The notes under the pieces were generated by a model. That model saw nothing but the letters and a program-made list of their open reading frames with translations. It did no database searches and was not told where the DNA came from. A stretch of 64,000 bases of DNA from Chitinophagaceae bacterium (GTDB lineage: Bacteria; Bacteroidota; Bacteroidia; Chitinophagales; Chitinophagaceae). The DNA is taken from positions 62,001 through 126,000 of the forward strand of contig SEAC01000030.1 in assembly GCA_004173235.1 (NCBI GenBank). The letters run 5' to 3'. Of this stretch, positions 53,076 to 61,500 are shown piece after piece. Each line of letters opens with the position of its first letter. The first letter of the stretch is position 1. Made by a program: the position numbers and the translations under genes.

Positions 53076-53813
53076 TCATATCCCTAATACCTCCTTCAAC
53101 TTCGCATACCCGCTGCGGCTCACCGGCACGCGCTTGCCCGACTTCAACAAGGCAAGGTGGCTGTCTTTTTCATAAGGTTCGATGCGCGTGATCTCCTGCA
53201 CGTTGGCCACGAAGGAGCGGTGCACCCGAACGAATTGAGCAGCAGGCAGCGTTTGCTCGTAATGCCCGAGCGTTTTGTTTTTAAGGTGTGCGCCATCGGC
53301 CGTGTGGATCTTTACATAGTCATCCGCTGCTTCCAGGTAATGGATATCGCTCCATGGAATGATGCGGATCTTACCGCCCGTTTTTACCACAATGCGTCCT
53401 GCCTGCCCGCCATCTGTGCCGCCATCGAGCAATGCGGCCACCGACTTTTGTTGCTGCGTACGGCTGTTGTTGTCGAGCGCCTTTTCCATTGCTTTCGCAA
53501 ACCGCTCGGGGCTGAAAGGCTTCAGCAGGTAATCAACGGCATGCGCCTCGAAAGCTTGCAGCGCGTACTCGTCAAACGCCGTCGTGAAGATCACGGCCGG
53601 CCGCTGGTCGAGGAGTTCGAGCAGCTCAAAACCATTGATCTTCGGCATTTGTATGTCGAGGAATAGGAGGTCGGGTTGGAGTTGCTGCACGGCTTTCACG
53701 CCTTCGAACCCATTGTCGCATTCACCAGCGATCGCTACCTGCGGGTAAGCCTGCAGGCACTCACGCACAAAGGCGCGTGCAAGGGGTTCGTCGTCTATGA
53801 TGAGTGCTTTCAT
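53076..53813 (-). CDS. LytTR response regulator
   Basis: A 245-residue response regulator from the ATG at 53813; longer frames run into the kinase gene. The receiver domain has the acidic pair in LIIDDEP, phospho-acceptor D53 (LLFLDIQMP) and the Thr/Lys of switch (FTTAFDEYA, DYLLKPF). The C-terminal LytTR DNA-binding domain includes RIIPWSDIHYLEAADDYVKI, and FVRVHRSFVANVQEI. It is the output partner of the kinase next to it; the ATG overlaps the kinase stop by 4 bp. It probably regulates envelope or stress genes. Confidence 0.96.
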   Translation of the reverse strand: MKALIIDDEPLARAFVRECLQAYPQVAIAGECDNGFEGVKAVQQLQPDLLFLDIQMPKINGFELLELLDQRPAVIFTTAFDEYALQAFEAHAVDYLLKPFSPERFAKAMEKALDNNSRTQQQKSVAALLDGGTDGGQAGRIVVKTGGKIRIIPWSDIHYLEAADDYVKIHTADGAHLKNKTLGHYEQTLPAAQFVRVHRSFVANVQEITRIEPYEKDSHLALLKSGKRVPVSRSGYAKLKEVLGI

Positions 53814-54835
53814 GGCTGTGGAATTTTGATCCGTGTACAAAAGATGTTGTCCTGCACTTCGGTTTGCAACAGGTCGTTGCGGGCGAAGAGCAAGTAAAGG
53901 CGGCGTTGCACCGAGCTGAGCCCGAAGCCTGTCCCTTTGCGCGCAGCGCTCGTTTCGGGGTCGAAGGGATTGCATACTTCAATGAGCAGGCTGCCTTCCG
54001 ATTGGCGGGCGTGCACGCGGATGGTAATGTCGTCGGTGGTGTCGTAAAGACCGAACTTGATGGCGTTCTCCACCAGGGGTTGTAGTAGTAATACGGGAAT
54101 GGCGAGCCCGGTGCTTTCGTTGATCACTTCTGTTTGCAGCCGGTGGCCAAAGCGCACCTTTTCGATTTCGAGGTACAGCGAGAGGTGCGCCAGCTCCTCT
54201 TCGAAAGGTACCCATTGCCTTTGGTCCTGCTTGAGCGTGCCGCGCAGAAATTCGGACAACTGCTGCACCATCCTGCGCGCATTGCCCGGGTTGATCCCGA
54301 TAAGGCTGTTGATGGAGTTGAGGCTGTTGAACAGGAAGTGCGGCTGGAGTTGCTGGCGAAGGTTGTTCAGTTCCGCATCGCGCGACAGGGCTTCCGCTTC
54401 GCTGCGCCGCCGCTCCATCTCCTGGCGGTCTTGCAGCGTATACCACAACACGCTGAGCAGCGCCATGAAGCTCGTTATGAGCAGGCCGAAGGCGGCGCGG
54501 AAAGGCAGCGAATCGTAAAACAATTGCACGAACGAGGAGGAAACAAAAAGCGGAAGAAACCAGCGCACCAGCAATAGCCAAATGACGGTGATCATTGCGC
54601 AAAACGCGAGCAGGTGCGCCGCCTTGCTCCGTTCGGGTATGTAGTACCGCAACTTCAGATCGATAAGCCAGCAAAGCGCGGCGAGCATCGTGGTGCTCAG
54701 TACCGCATCGATAATTGCCGTAAGTCCGTCGACGCCAAAGTGCAGCTCGATCATAAAATGAAACTGCGCGATGGCCCACCAGCCAATGCCGGACAGCACG
54801 CGGGAACGAACGGATTTATAAAGGGAAACTGGCAA
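53810..54835 (-). CDS. LytS-type sensor histidine kinase
   Basis: A membrane kinase of about 341 residues. No ATG fits the start: the frame opens into the upstream DUF4288 gene, and TTG (54835) or GTG (54799) are candidates, with the first helix beginning at about GIGWWAIAQFHFMIE. Four helices precede a coiled segment (LWYTLQDRQEMERRRSEAEA) and the histidine box LRQQLQPHFLFNSLNSI. The N box is in PVLLLQPLVENAIKFG and the G box in KGTGFGLSSV. It overlaps the regulator by 4 bp and overlaps the DUF4288 stop, so the set is translationally coupled. Confidence 0.9.
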   Translation of the reverse strand: MPVSLYKSVRSRVLSGIGWWAIAQFHFMIELHFGVDGLTAIIDAVLSTTMLAALCWLIDLKLRYYIPERSKAAHLLAFCAMITVIWLLLVRWFLPLFVSSSFVQLFYDSLPFRAAFGLLITSFMALLSVLWYTLQDRQEMERRRSEAEALSRDAELNNLRQQLQPHFLFNSLNSINSLIGINPGNARRMVQQLSEFLRGTLKQDQRQWVPFEEELAHLSLYLEIEKVRFGHRLQTEVINESTGLAIPVLLLQPLVENAIKFGLYDTTDDITIRVHARQSEGSLLIEVCNPFDPETSAARKGTGFGLSSVQRRLYLLFARNDLLQTEVQDNIFCTRIKIPQP

Positions 54836-55187
54836 AGCTGGAATCGGTTTGTTCGGCGCGCGCGCGGATGCAGTGCGCCTTGTAGTGAACGAAATTAACG
54901 TAGGCGGAGGCATCATCCGTTTCGCGCACCTGCGAATACAATTCAGCGCCATCCAGCTGCGCATGCAGCGGGTACAACTCCGGTATGTTTACGAAGGTCC
55001 AGGCTACGAGTTGCGCGTCCTGGTTGCGGAAGCGTTCCTCGCCGGCGAGTCCGATCTCCGTGGCGCGCTCCAGCGCTTCGGCTTCGGTGGATGCCTGGAG
55101 CAGCCGCAGCTGCTCGTCAAACTGCGCCTGGTGCTGTCCGTCGCCGCAGGTAATGCGGTATACGATTTTTGCTAGGAACCATTGCAT
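54816..55187 (-). CDS. DUF4288 domain protein
   Basis: A 123-residue protein beginning MQWFLAKIVYRITCGDGQHQ. It matches DUF4288 with EQLRLLQASTEAEALERATE and VAWTFVNIPELYPLH, ending TDSSFASFPL. It is a small soluble domain of unknown function, and in this window it lies between a LiaF-like membrane protein (31-bp gap) and the kinase (overlap). It may be a modulator of the signalling pair; this is inference from position. Confidence 0.85.
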   Translation of the reverse strand: MQWFLAKIVYRITCGDGQHQAQFDEQLRLLQASTEAEALERATEIGLAGEERFRNQDAQLVAWTFVNIPELYPLHAQLDGAELYSQVRETDDASAYVNFVHYKAHCIRARAEQTDSSFASFPL

Positions 55188-55218
55188 GGGGGGAGGTTTT
55201 GGGTTCTGTGGTTCGGGA

Positions 55219-56040
55219 TCAGAAGCTGCGGATCTCTACGCCGCCGAAGACGCAGGTGCCGTCGAGGAGGATGCGTTTGTGCGGGGCGGGGCTGGTGGCC
55301 GGCGGGCGCTTGTCGTCTACACCGCCAAACACCGCTACGATGTCGCTTTGCACTTCCCAGTCGGGGGGGATGATGAGTTTGGTGCCGCCAAAAACGTTGG
55401 TGCAATCGATGCGCACGGGCTGCGAGAAGTCGGCCTGCGTGAGGTTGATCTCCGCGCCGCCCATAAAGGTGACGATCTCACCGCCGCGGAACTCCTTGCT
55501 GAGCACGTTCTTTTTTACGCCACCAAAAACGGCGGTGATGTCAATGCGCTCTGTAGCTCCTAGGGGTTCCGCACTGCCGGGTAGCACCGGGGCCGAAGCA
55601 TCGGCTTCAGCAACCGGCGCGGAAGCGAAAGGGCCGGCGCCCTCCTCCGGGAAGCGGTTGCGGCGCGGTTTCAGGATGAATACAAGGCCCAGGAAAATGA
55701 GTACGGCCGGCCCTATGTAGGGGCGCACAAACGTGAAGTCGTTGAATTCGCCGAGCAGGTTGAGCACGCCGATGCCGATGGGAATGATCCAGCCAAACCC
55801 ATGGAAGCGGTGACGCGCGCCTACCCATAGGCCGATACCGATAAGGAGTACGGGCCAGGTAAACAACCAGCCGGGGAATAATACACCTGCCTGGCGTGCG
55901 AGGAGCAACCCGCCAACGATAAGAAGGAAAAGCCCGGTCCACACGCGGCCACCCTTGTGGCGCTGTGCGCGGCGGTCCCAGCGGGCCTCCCAGCGCTGCT
56001 GCATGTATTCAGCCTTATTGCGAAAGTCTCTTTGGTCCAT
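55219..56040 (-). CDS. LiaF/LiaI-like membrane protein
   Basis: A 273-residue protein. The cytosolic, charged N-terminus (MDQRDFRNKAEYMQQRWEAR) is followed by about four helices (VWTGLFLLIVGGLLLARQAG, WPVLLIGIGLWVG, FGWIIPIGIGVLNLLG, PAVLIFLGLVFILKP). The C-terminal beta-roll of LiaF-type repeats follows: ITAVFGGVKKNVLSK, FMGGAEINL, TNVFGGTKLIIP, AVFGGVDD, CVFGGVEIRSF. In Firmicutes LiaF holds down a LytS-like or LiaS kinase until the envelope is stressed. Here it heads a gene set with a LytS-type kinase, which fits a similar role. Confidence 0.92.
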   Translation of the reverse strand: MDQRDFRNKAEYMQQRWEARWDRRAQRHKGGRVWTGLFLLIVGGLLLARQAGVLFPGWLFTWPVLLIGIGLWVGARHRFHGFGWIIPIGIGVLNLLGEFNDFTFVRPYIGPAVLIFLGLVFILKPRRNRFPEEGAGPFASAPVAEADASAPVLPGSAEPLGATERIDITAVFGGVKKNVLSKEFRGGEIVTFMGGAEINLTQADFSQPVRIDCTNVFGGTKLIIPPDWEVQSDIVAVFGGVDDKRPPATSPAPHKRILLDGTCVFGGVEIRSF

Positions 56041-56200
56041 GATGATTTCTTTTCAGCAAAGAAAGCAGGCGTGGACGCTGTGGGCAAGACGCAATAGGGG
56101 AGCAGCACCTTTTTTACCGGTAAGCTGCGGGAAGGAACCGGTGAATGGGGCTTGCTTCGTCGATCGAGCATCGTTAAGAGTGATCGCGAAGTGCTGGAAG

Positions 56201-56764
56201 TCAATCGAGCGTATCGATCCGGCGCACGGAAGCACCGAAGCGCTCCTCGAGGTAGCGGCCCAGCCGGTCGGCGGTCTGCTCCCTGGTCTCACCGTCCCGC
56301 TCTTCAAACGTATCCAGTGCGCGTGCCACGGCATTGAGCAGCAGGTCGTAGCGCTCGAAGCTTTCGCGCAGCACGGCCTCGTCGCCGGTTTCCCAGTAGC
56401 GGCTTTCGTCCGACAATTCGAACTCGCTGAAGTATTCCTTCGAAAGCCACCGAAAAAGATCGATAACGGCTTTGTGCGCATCGGCGCCGGCGTATTGCGT
56501 TTTTACGATGATGCCTTTTACGGCTTCATCAGGTTCCAGTTTCAAGGCAACGTACCGGAAGTCAGTGAGCAATCCGTCTGCATCGAAGGTGAGGCTGAGT
56601 GGCTCGCTGCCATCGGGCGCAAAGAACAGGCCTTCCGCACCGGGTTGGTTGAAGCGCTTGTGTTCCCATTCCAATTCGCAGCAGATGTATTCGACCGCAC
56701 TGAAAAGTTGCGGCAGGAGGGCGCGATCTTTAATGCGTCCCTGGTAATAGATGGAAAGGCCCAT
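56201..56764 (-). CDS. Hypothetical acidic protein
   Basis: A 187-residue soluble acidic protein, with start at 56764 (MGLSIYYQGRIKDRALLPQL). The longer frame begins 81 bp earlier in non-conserved DNA. Segments with clear pattern are YICCELEWEHKRFNQ, FFAPDGSEPLSLTFDADGL, VKTQYAGADAHKAVIDLFRWL and RRIDTLD at the end. No family was recognised. The gap 56041-56200 to the LiaF-like gene shows nothing I can name. Confidence 0.75.
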   Translation of the reverse strand: MGLSIYYQGRIKDRALLPQLFSAVEYICCELEWEHKRFNQPGAEGLFFAPDGSEPLSLTFDADGLLTDFRYVALKLEPDEAVKGIIVKTQYAGADAHKAVIDLFRWLSKEYFSEFELSDESRYWETGDEAVLRESFERYDLLLNAVARALDTFEERDGETREQTADRLGRYLEERFGASVRRIDTLD

Positions 56765-56844
56765 GGTGATTGTTTTTCCAAAACTCCCACAGCCTGCAGC
56801 CGCCACCAAGGGATTTCCCCCACTGTTAAATGGGTTTTTTCCCA

Positions 56845-57846
56845 CTAATCCGTGGCCGCTTCCTCGGGGATGCGGTGCCGGCTGTACTTGCCGCGGTATT
56901 GCACCGGCGACAGGCCCGTGAACTTTCTGAAGATGGTGCGGAAGGCTTTTGGATCGTTATAACCCACGTCGTACATCACCTCGTTCACGTTGTCGCGCGT
57001 GGATTCCAGGCGGTACTTGGCGGCTTCGATCTTTACGCGTTGAATGTATTCGGCGATCGTATTGGCAGTTGCCTTTTTAAAGCGTCGTTCGAGGTTGCGC
57101 CGGCCGATGGCAAAGCGCACCGCCAGGTCGTCCACACTCAGCTTGTCGGCATAGTGTTGTTCGATGAAATCCTGCGCATCGCGTATGGGTGCGTCCTCGT
57201 GATTTTTTTGTCCTTTGAAAACAATGAACGGTGACTGGCTTTCGCGATCCATGTCGATCATGAACACCTTCGCCGTCTGGATGGCGATGGCGCGGCCGGC
57301 GTATTTTTCAATCAGATAAAGCAGCAGGTTGGTGAACGTAAGTGCGCCGCCGCTGGTGCAGATGCCACCTTCATCGGTAAGGATCTTGTCGGGGAGCAGC
57401 AGCACTTCGGGGAAGCGCTCACGAAAGGCCGCGGCAGCGCTCCAGTGCGTGGTGCACGGCTTGCCCTTTAGCAAACCGGTTTGCGCCAGCAGGAAGGAGC
57501 CGAGGCAGAACGAAGCAATGCAGGCTCCCTCCGCGTGTTGCTTTTTCAGCCAGGGCACCCACGCTTCGTTGCGCTCGAGCGCCGCTGCCAGGTCGCCGCC
57601 CTGCAAGGCCGGAATGAGTATGAGGTCGCTGTGCCTGATCTCCGACACGAGTGCGTGTGGATGCACCACGAACAAACCTTTGCGCAGCCCGGTATGGGAA
57701 GTAAGTCCCACCAGCTGCACGTTGAAGAGCGGCGCTTTCCCTTCGGCACGCAGGAAGTTGTTCACTTCGGTGAGGATCTGGTAGCTGGCTTCGATATGGG
57801 TGAGGCTGCAATCGCCCTCGGGTATAAGTATCGATACGTGGAGCAT
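56845..57846 (-). CDS. GlxA-type transcriptional regulator (DJ-1/PfpI + AraC HTH)
   Basis: A 333-residue regulator. The N-terminal DJ-1/PfpI domain (about 1-190) includes the nucleophile elbow ASFCLGSFLLAQTG and TDEGGICTSGGALTFTNL. The C-terminal AraC domain (about 215-320) has LSVDDLAVRFAIGRRNLERRFK and VNEVMYDVGYNDPKAFRTIFRKFTG. Relatives sense a small molecule and activate neighbouring genes. The target is probably the small gene at 56201, 80 bp downstream in the same direction. Confidence 0.95.
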   Translation of the reverse strand: MLHVSILIPEGDCSLTHIEASYQILTEVNNFLRAEGKAPLFNVQLVGLTSHTGLRKGLFVVHPHALVSEIRHSDLILIPALQGGDLAAALERNEAWVPWLKKQHAEGACIASFCLGSFLLAQTGLLKGKPCTTHWSAAAAFRERFPEVLLLPDKILTDEGGICTSGGALTFTNLLLYLIEKYAGRAIAIQTAKVFMIDMDRESQSPFIVFKGQKNHEDAPIRDAQDFIEQHYADKLSVDDLAVRFAIGRRNLERRFKKATANTIAEYIQRVKIEAAKYRLESTRDNVNEVMYDVGYNDPKAFRTIFRKFTGLSPVQYRGKYSRHRIPEEAATD

Positions 57847-57962
57847 GGTGGGATGGTTATGGCCTCAGCCCGTAAGTGCAGTGCCGTGCCTGTTTGCACC
57901 GGCTGCCGATGCGGTGGTTGTTGCCGGAAATTACCGCTTTTTCGGACAGTCTTTGCAGGGCG

Positions 57963-58043
57963 ACGTTTTTGTTCCTCCGAGCGTCGCGCTTTTTGTCCCT
58001 CCGAGCGTCGCGTTTTTTGTCCCTCCGAGCGAAGCGAGGAGTC
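57963..58043 (-). repeat. 25-bp tandem repeat x3, left end of the GIY-YIG unit
   Basis: Three copies with period about 25 bp carry (T)GTYCCTCCGAGCG. The last (58014-58042) reads on the minus strand GACTCCTCGCTTCGCTCGG then AGGGACAAAA. It supplies the TGA stop (58042-58044) of the GIY-YIG gene. An inverted near-copy lies at 58442-58470. Confidence 0.85.
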
Positions 58044-58371
58044 ACCGCAGCAGCCACCCTGGTGGTGGTGGCCATGTATTGAAGAAGCGTGTATTGAGAA
58101 ATGCCCATTCAGGGTTTTGCCGATTGATCAAAGCCACCTTTTTCGGCCGCGACCATCCCTTTATTTCCTTCTCACGCTGTATAGCATTGAGGATGTAGGG
58201 GGTTTCTTCATAATATAGAAGGTAATGTGTGTTATATCTGGCCGTGAAATTCGATAGCCCATTGTAATGCTCCAGCAATCGGGCCTGCAGGTTGTTCGTA
58301 ACGCCAGTATATAGCACCGTACGGTGGACGTTGGTAACGATGTAGGTGAAATAGCTTCGTTTACGCGGCAT
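58042..58371 (-). CDS. Small GIY-YIG nuclease-family protein
   Basis: A 109-residue protein of the UvrC/GIY-YIG fold. The N-terminal GIY-YIG core reads YFTYIVTNVHRTVLYTGVTNN, with the usual YIG as YTG. The conserved arginine lies in LQARLLEHYNG, and the catalytic glutamate is in AIQREKEIKGW, with SRPKK after it. It looks intact and might cut DNA. Small single-domain members occur in many Bacteroidota, with unknown function. The stop codon and last residues lie in repeat DNA, and inverted 29-bp repeats enclose the gene. Confidence 0.9.
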   Translation of the reverse strand: MPRKRSYFTYIVTNVHRTVLYTGVTNNLQARLLEHYNGLSNFTARYNTHYLLYYEETPYILNAIQREKEIKGWSRPKKVALINRQNPEWAFLNTRFFNTWPPPPGWLLR

Positions 58372-58441
58372 CGCCCGAAGCTACCAACAGTCGTGAAGCT
58401 ATCCATGGGAAAAAGAACAGGATTTGGTGGTGTTTTTCCCA

Positions 58442-58470
58442 GACTCCTCGCTGCGCTCGGAGTAACAAAA
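58442..58470 (+). repeat. Right inverted copy of the GIY-YIG boundary repeat
   Basis: It reads GACTCCTCGCTGCGCTCGG then AGTAACAAAA. It matches the minus-strand reading of 58014-58042 at 26 of 29 bases. The two copies face outward in inverted orientation around the GIY-YIG gene, 400 bp apart. Confidence 0.85.
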
Positions 58471-58491
58471 GCCCCGCGGAGCGGGGCTTTT
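58467..58491. terminator. Rho-independent terminator of secA
   Basis: Perfect 11-bp stem AAAAGCCCCGC / GCGGGGCTTTT with a 3-base loop, 77 bp beyond the secA stop. On the minus strand it is followed by GTTACTCC. Its left end overlaps the inverted repeat. Confidence 0.85.
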
Positions 58492-58529
58492 GTGCGATCA
58501 CTTTTGTGCTGCATATGGCGGCGAAACGC

Positions 58530-58578
58530 ACATCAGACATCAGACATCCGACATCCGACATCCGACATCAGACATCGT
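58530..58578 (-). repeat. Heptad array ACATCNG x7
   Basis: Units ACATCAG, ACATCAG, ACATCCG, ACATCCG, ACATCCG, ACATCAG, ACATCGT run in register. On the minus strand they read through the end of secA, whose stop (58568-58570) is inside a unit. It is the inverted form of the array at 16726. Confidence 0.88.
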
Positions 58579-61500
58579 CCTTCCCGTGGCAGTTCTTGTA
58601 TTTCTTTCCGCTACCGCAAGGGCAAGGATCGTTGCGGCCCACTTTCGGGCCTACGCGCACGGGCTCCTGCTTCACCTGCACGTCGTCGTGCGTGGGATCG
58701 AAGTAGTCCTGCTCGTTGGCGGCATAGTCCTGGCCGCGTGCATCGATCTCTGCTTTGTTCTCCTGCAGCTGGCTCATATCGGTCGGCATCGGACGGCCTT
58801 CCAGGATGCGCTCCTGCGCCACGTCGCCATCGCGCGAAGGAAGCTGCGCGTGGCAGAGGAACGAAACGATCTCGCGGTTCATACCCGTGCTCATCTGGCG
58901 GAAGAGGTTGAAGGCTTCCACCTTATATACTACCAGCGGATCTTTCTGTTCGAGGTATACCGTCTGCACGCTTTGCTTCAGGTCGTCCATTGCACGCAGG
59001 TGCTCTTTCCACGAGTCGTCGATGATGGCGAGCGTGATGTTGCGCTCCATCGTATCGGTAAGGTAGCGGCCTTTCGATTCCAGCACCTTACCCGTTTGCA
59101 TGTAGATGGTCATTTCCTTGCGGCCATCGCGGAAGGGCACCTGCACCATGGCCTGCGCCATGTGCGCCCCCTGCTGGCGAAGCATGCCTTCAAACACTTC
59201 CGTTGCCTCCTGCTGCATCAGCACTTTGTGCGCATCGTAAGCAGCCACGGCTTCGTTGTACAGCTGCTCGGCAAGCGCATGCACGCTGCCCGACTTGAAC
59301 GTGTCTTCGTCGATCGCCGTTTCGGTAGCGAAGTTGATGATGCAGGCTGCGCGGAATCCTTCGAAGTCTTCGTTCTCGCGGTAGGTAGCAACGAGGTCTT
59401 CTGCAACCGACATGAACGCGTTGTCAATGTCGAGCGCGAGGCGGTCGCCGAAGAGGGCGTGGTTGCGGCGCTCATACACGGCGTTGCGCTGCATGTTCAT
59501 CACGTCATCATACTCCAGCAGTCGCTTGCGGATGCCGAAGTTGTTTTCTTCCACCTTGCGCTGCGCGCGCTCGATGGACTTGGTGATCATCGAATGCTGG
59601 ATCACTTCGCCTTCCTTGTATCCAAAGCGGTCCATCAGCCCGGCGATGCGCTCCGATCCGAACATGCGCATCAGGTCGTCTTCGAGGGCTACGAAGAATT
59701 GCGATGTACCCGGGTCGCCCTGGCGGCCGGCGCGGCCGCGCAACTGGCGGTCCACACGGCGGCTTTCGTGGCGCTCCGTACCAATGATGGCCAGGCCACC
59801 GGCTTCTTTCACGCCTGGTCCGAGCTTGATGTCGGTACCCCGACCTGCCATGTTGGTGGCGATCGTTACGGCGCCGGCAAAGCCCGCTTCGGCAACGATC
59901 TGTGCTTCGCGTGCGTGCTGCTTGGCGTTGAGCACGTTGTGGGGGATGTTATTTGCTTTCAGCGTACGGCTAAGCAGCTCGGAGATCTCCACCGAGGTGG
60001 TACCCACCAGCACCGGGCGGCCTGCTTCGCGCAGCTTCATCACTTCTTCGATAACGGCGCCGAATTTTTCGCGCTTTGTTTTGTATACGAGGTCCTGCGA
60101 GTCTTTCCTCGAAATCGGGATATTCGTGGGGATCGTTACTACATCGAGCTTGTAGATGCTCCAGAATTCGCCCGCTTCCGTTTCGGCCGTACCGGTCATG
60201 CCGGCCAGCTTGTGGTACATACGGAAGTAGTTCTGCAGCGTGATGGTGGCGTAGGTCTGCGTGGCGTCTTCGATCTTCACGCCTTCCTTTGCTTCGATCG
60301 CCTGGTGGAGGCCGTCGGAGTAGCGGCGGCCTTCCATGATACGGCCGGTCTGCTCGTCCACGAGTTTCACCTGGCGGTCTTCCGTTACGATGTATTCTAC
60401 GTCGTTGTCGAAGAGGGTGTAGGCCTTGAGCAGCTGCTGCACCGTGTGGATGCGGTCGCTCTTGGCGCTGTAGTCGTTGTAGAGGGTCTCTTTTTCCTGC
60501 AGCTTTTCTTCGGGCGTGCGGTCGCTGCTGTCGATCTCGGCGGCGCGCAGGTTGATGTCGGGCAGGATGAAGAATTCAGGGTCTTCGCCGGCACGCGTGA
60601 TGGTGGCGAGGCCTTTGTCGGTGAGGTCTACCGACTTCTGCTTTTCGTCGATGGAGAACAGCAGTTCTTCATCTGCGATGTGCATGTGGCGTTGCTGGTC
60701 GCCGATGTAGTAGTTCTCGGCTTTCTGGAGTTTTACGCGGATGCCGGGTTCGCTGAGGTATTTGATCAGCGGGCCATACTTCGGAAGGCCGCGGTATGCG
60801 CGGTAGAGGTAGAGGCCGCCACCTGCTTTCGGATCGTCGTCGTCGGCAGCGATGCGCTTTTTCGCTTCGTTGAGGAAGCCGCGCACGAGGCGCTCCTGTG
60901 CTTCCACCAGCGAAGCCACGCGGGGCTTCAGCGTAAGGAATTCCTGCTGGTCGCCTTTGGGCACGGGGCCCGAGATGATGAGCGGCGTACGCGCATCGTC
61001 AATCAGCACGGAGTCCACTTCATCCACCATCGCAAAGTGGTGCTTGCGTTGCACCATCTCTTCGGGGCTGTGCACCATGTTGTCGCGCAGGTAGTCGAAG
61101 CCGAATTCGTTGTTGGTGCCGTAGGTGATATCCGCCATATAGGCTTTGCGGCGCGCTTCGGAGTTGGGCTGGTGTTTGTCGATGCAATCCACGCGCAGGC
61201 CAAGCCATTCGAAGATGGGGCCGTTCCATTCGGAGTCGCGGCGTGCGAGGTAGTCGTTCACCGTCACCACGTGCACGCCTTCGCCGGCGAGCGCGTTGAT
61301 GTAGGAGGGGAGTGTAGATACGAGGGTTTTACCTTCACCGGTGGCCATCTCGGCGATCTTGCCGGAGTGGAGCACGGCACCACCAATCAGCTGCACGTCG
61401 TAGTGCACCATGTTCCAGGTAACCGTTCCGCCTGCGGCCGTCCAGGTGTTGGAAAAGATGGATTTGTCGCCTTCGATGCGGATGTAGTTCTTTCCTTCTG

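Noticed and set aside
57857..58108. An 83-codon minus-strand frame with repeated RRDKKRDA
   Set aside because: The repeated peptide is just the 25-bp repeat translated; it overlaps the GIY-YIG gene's end.
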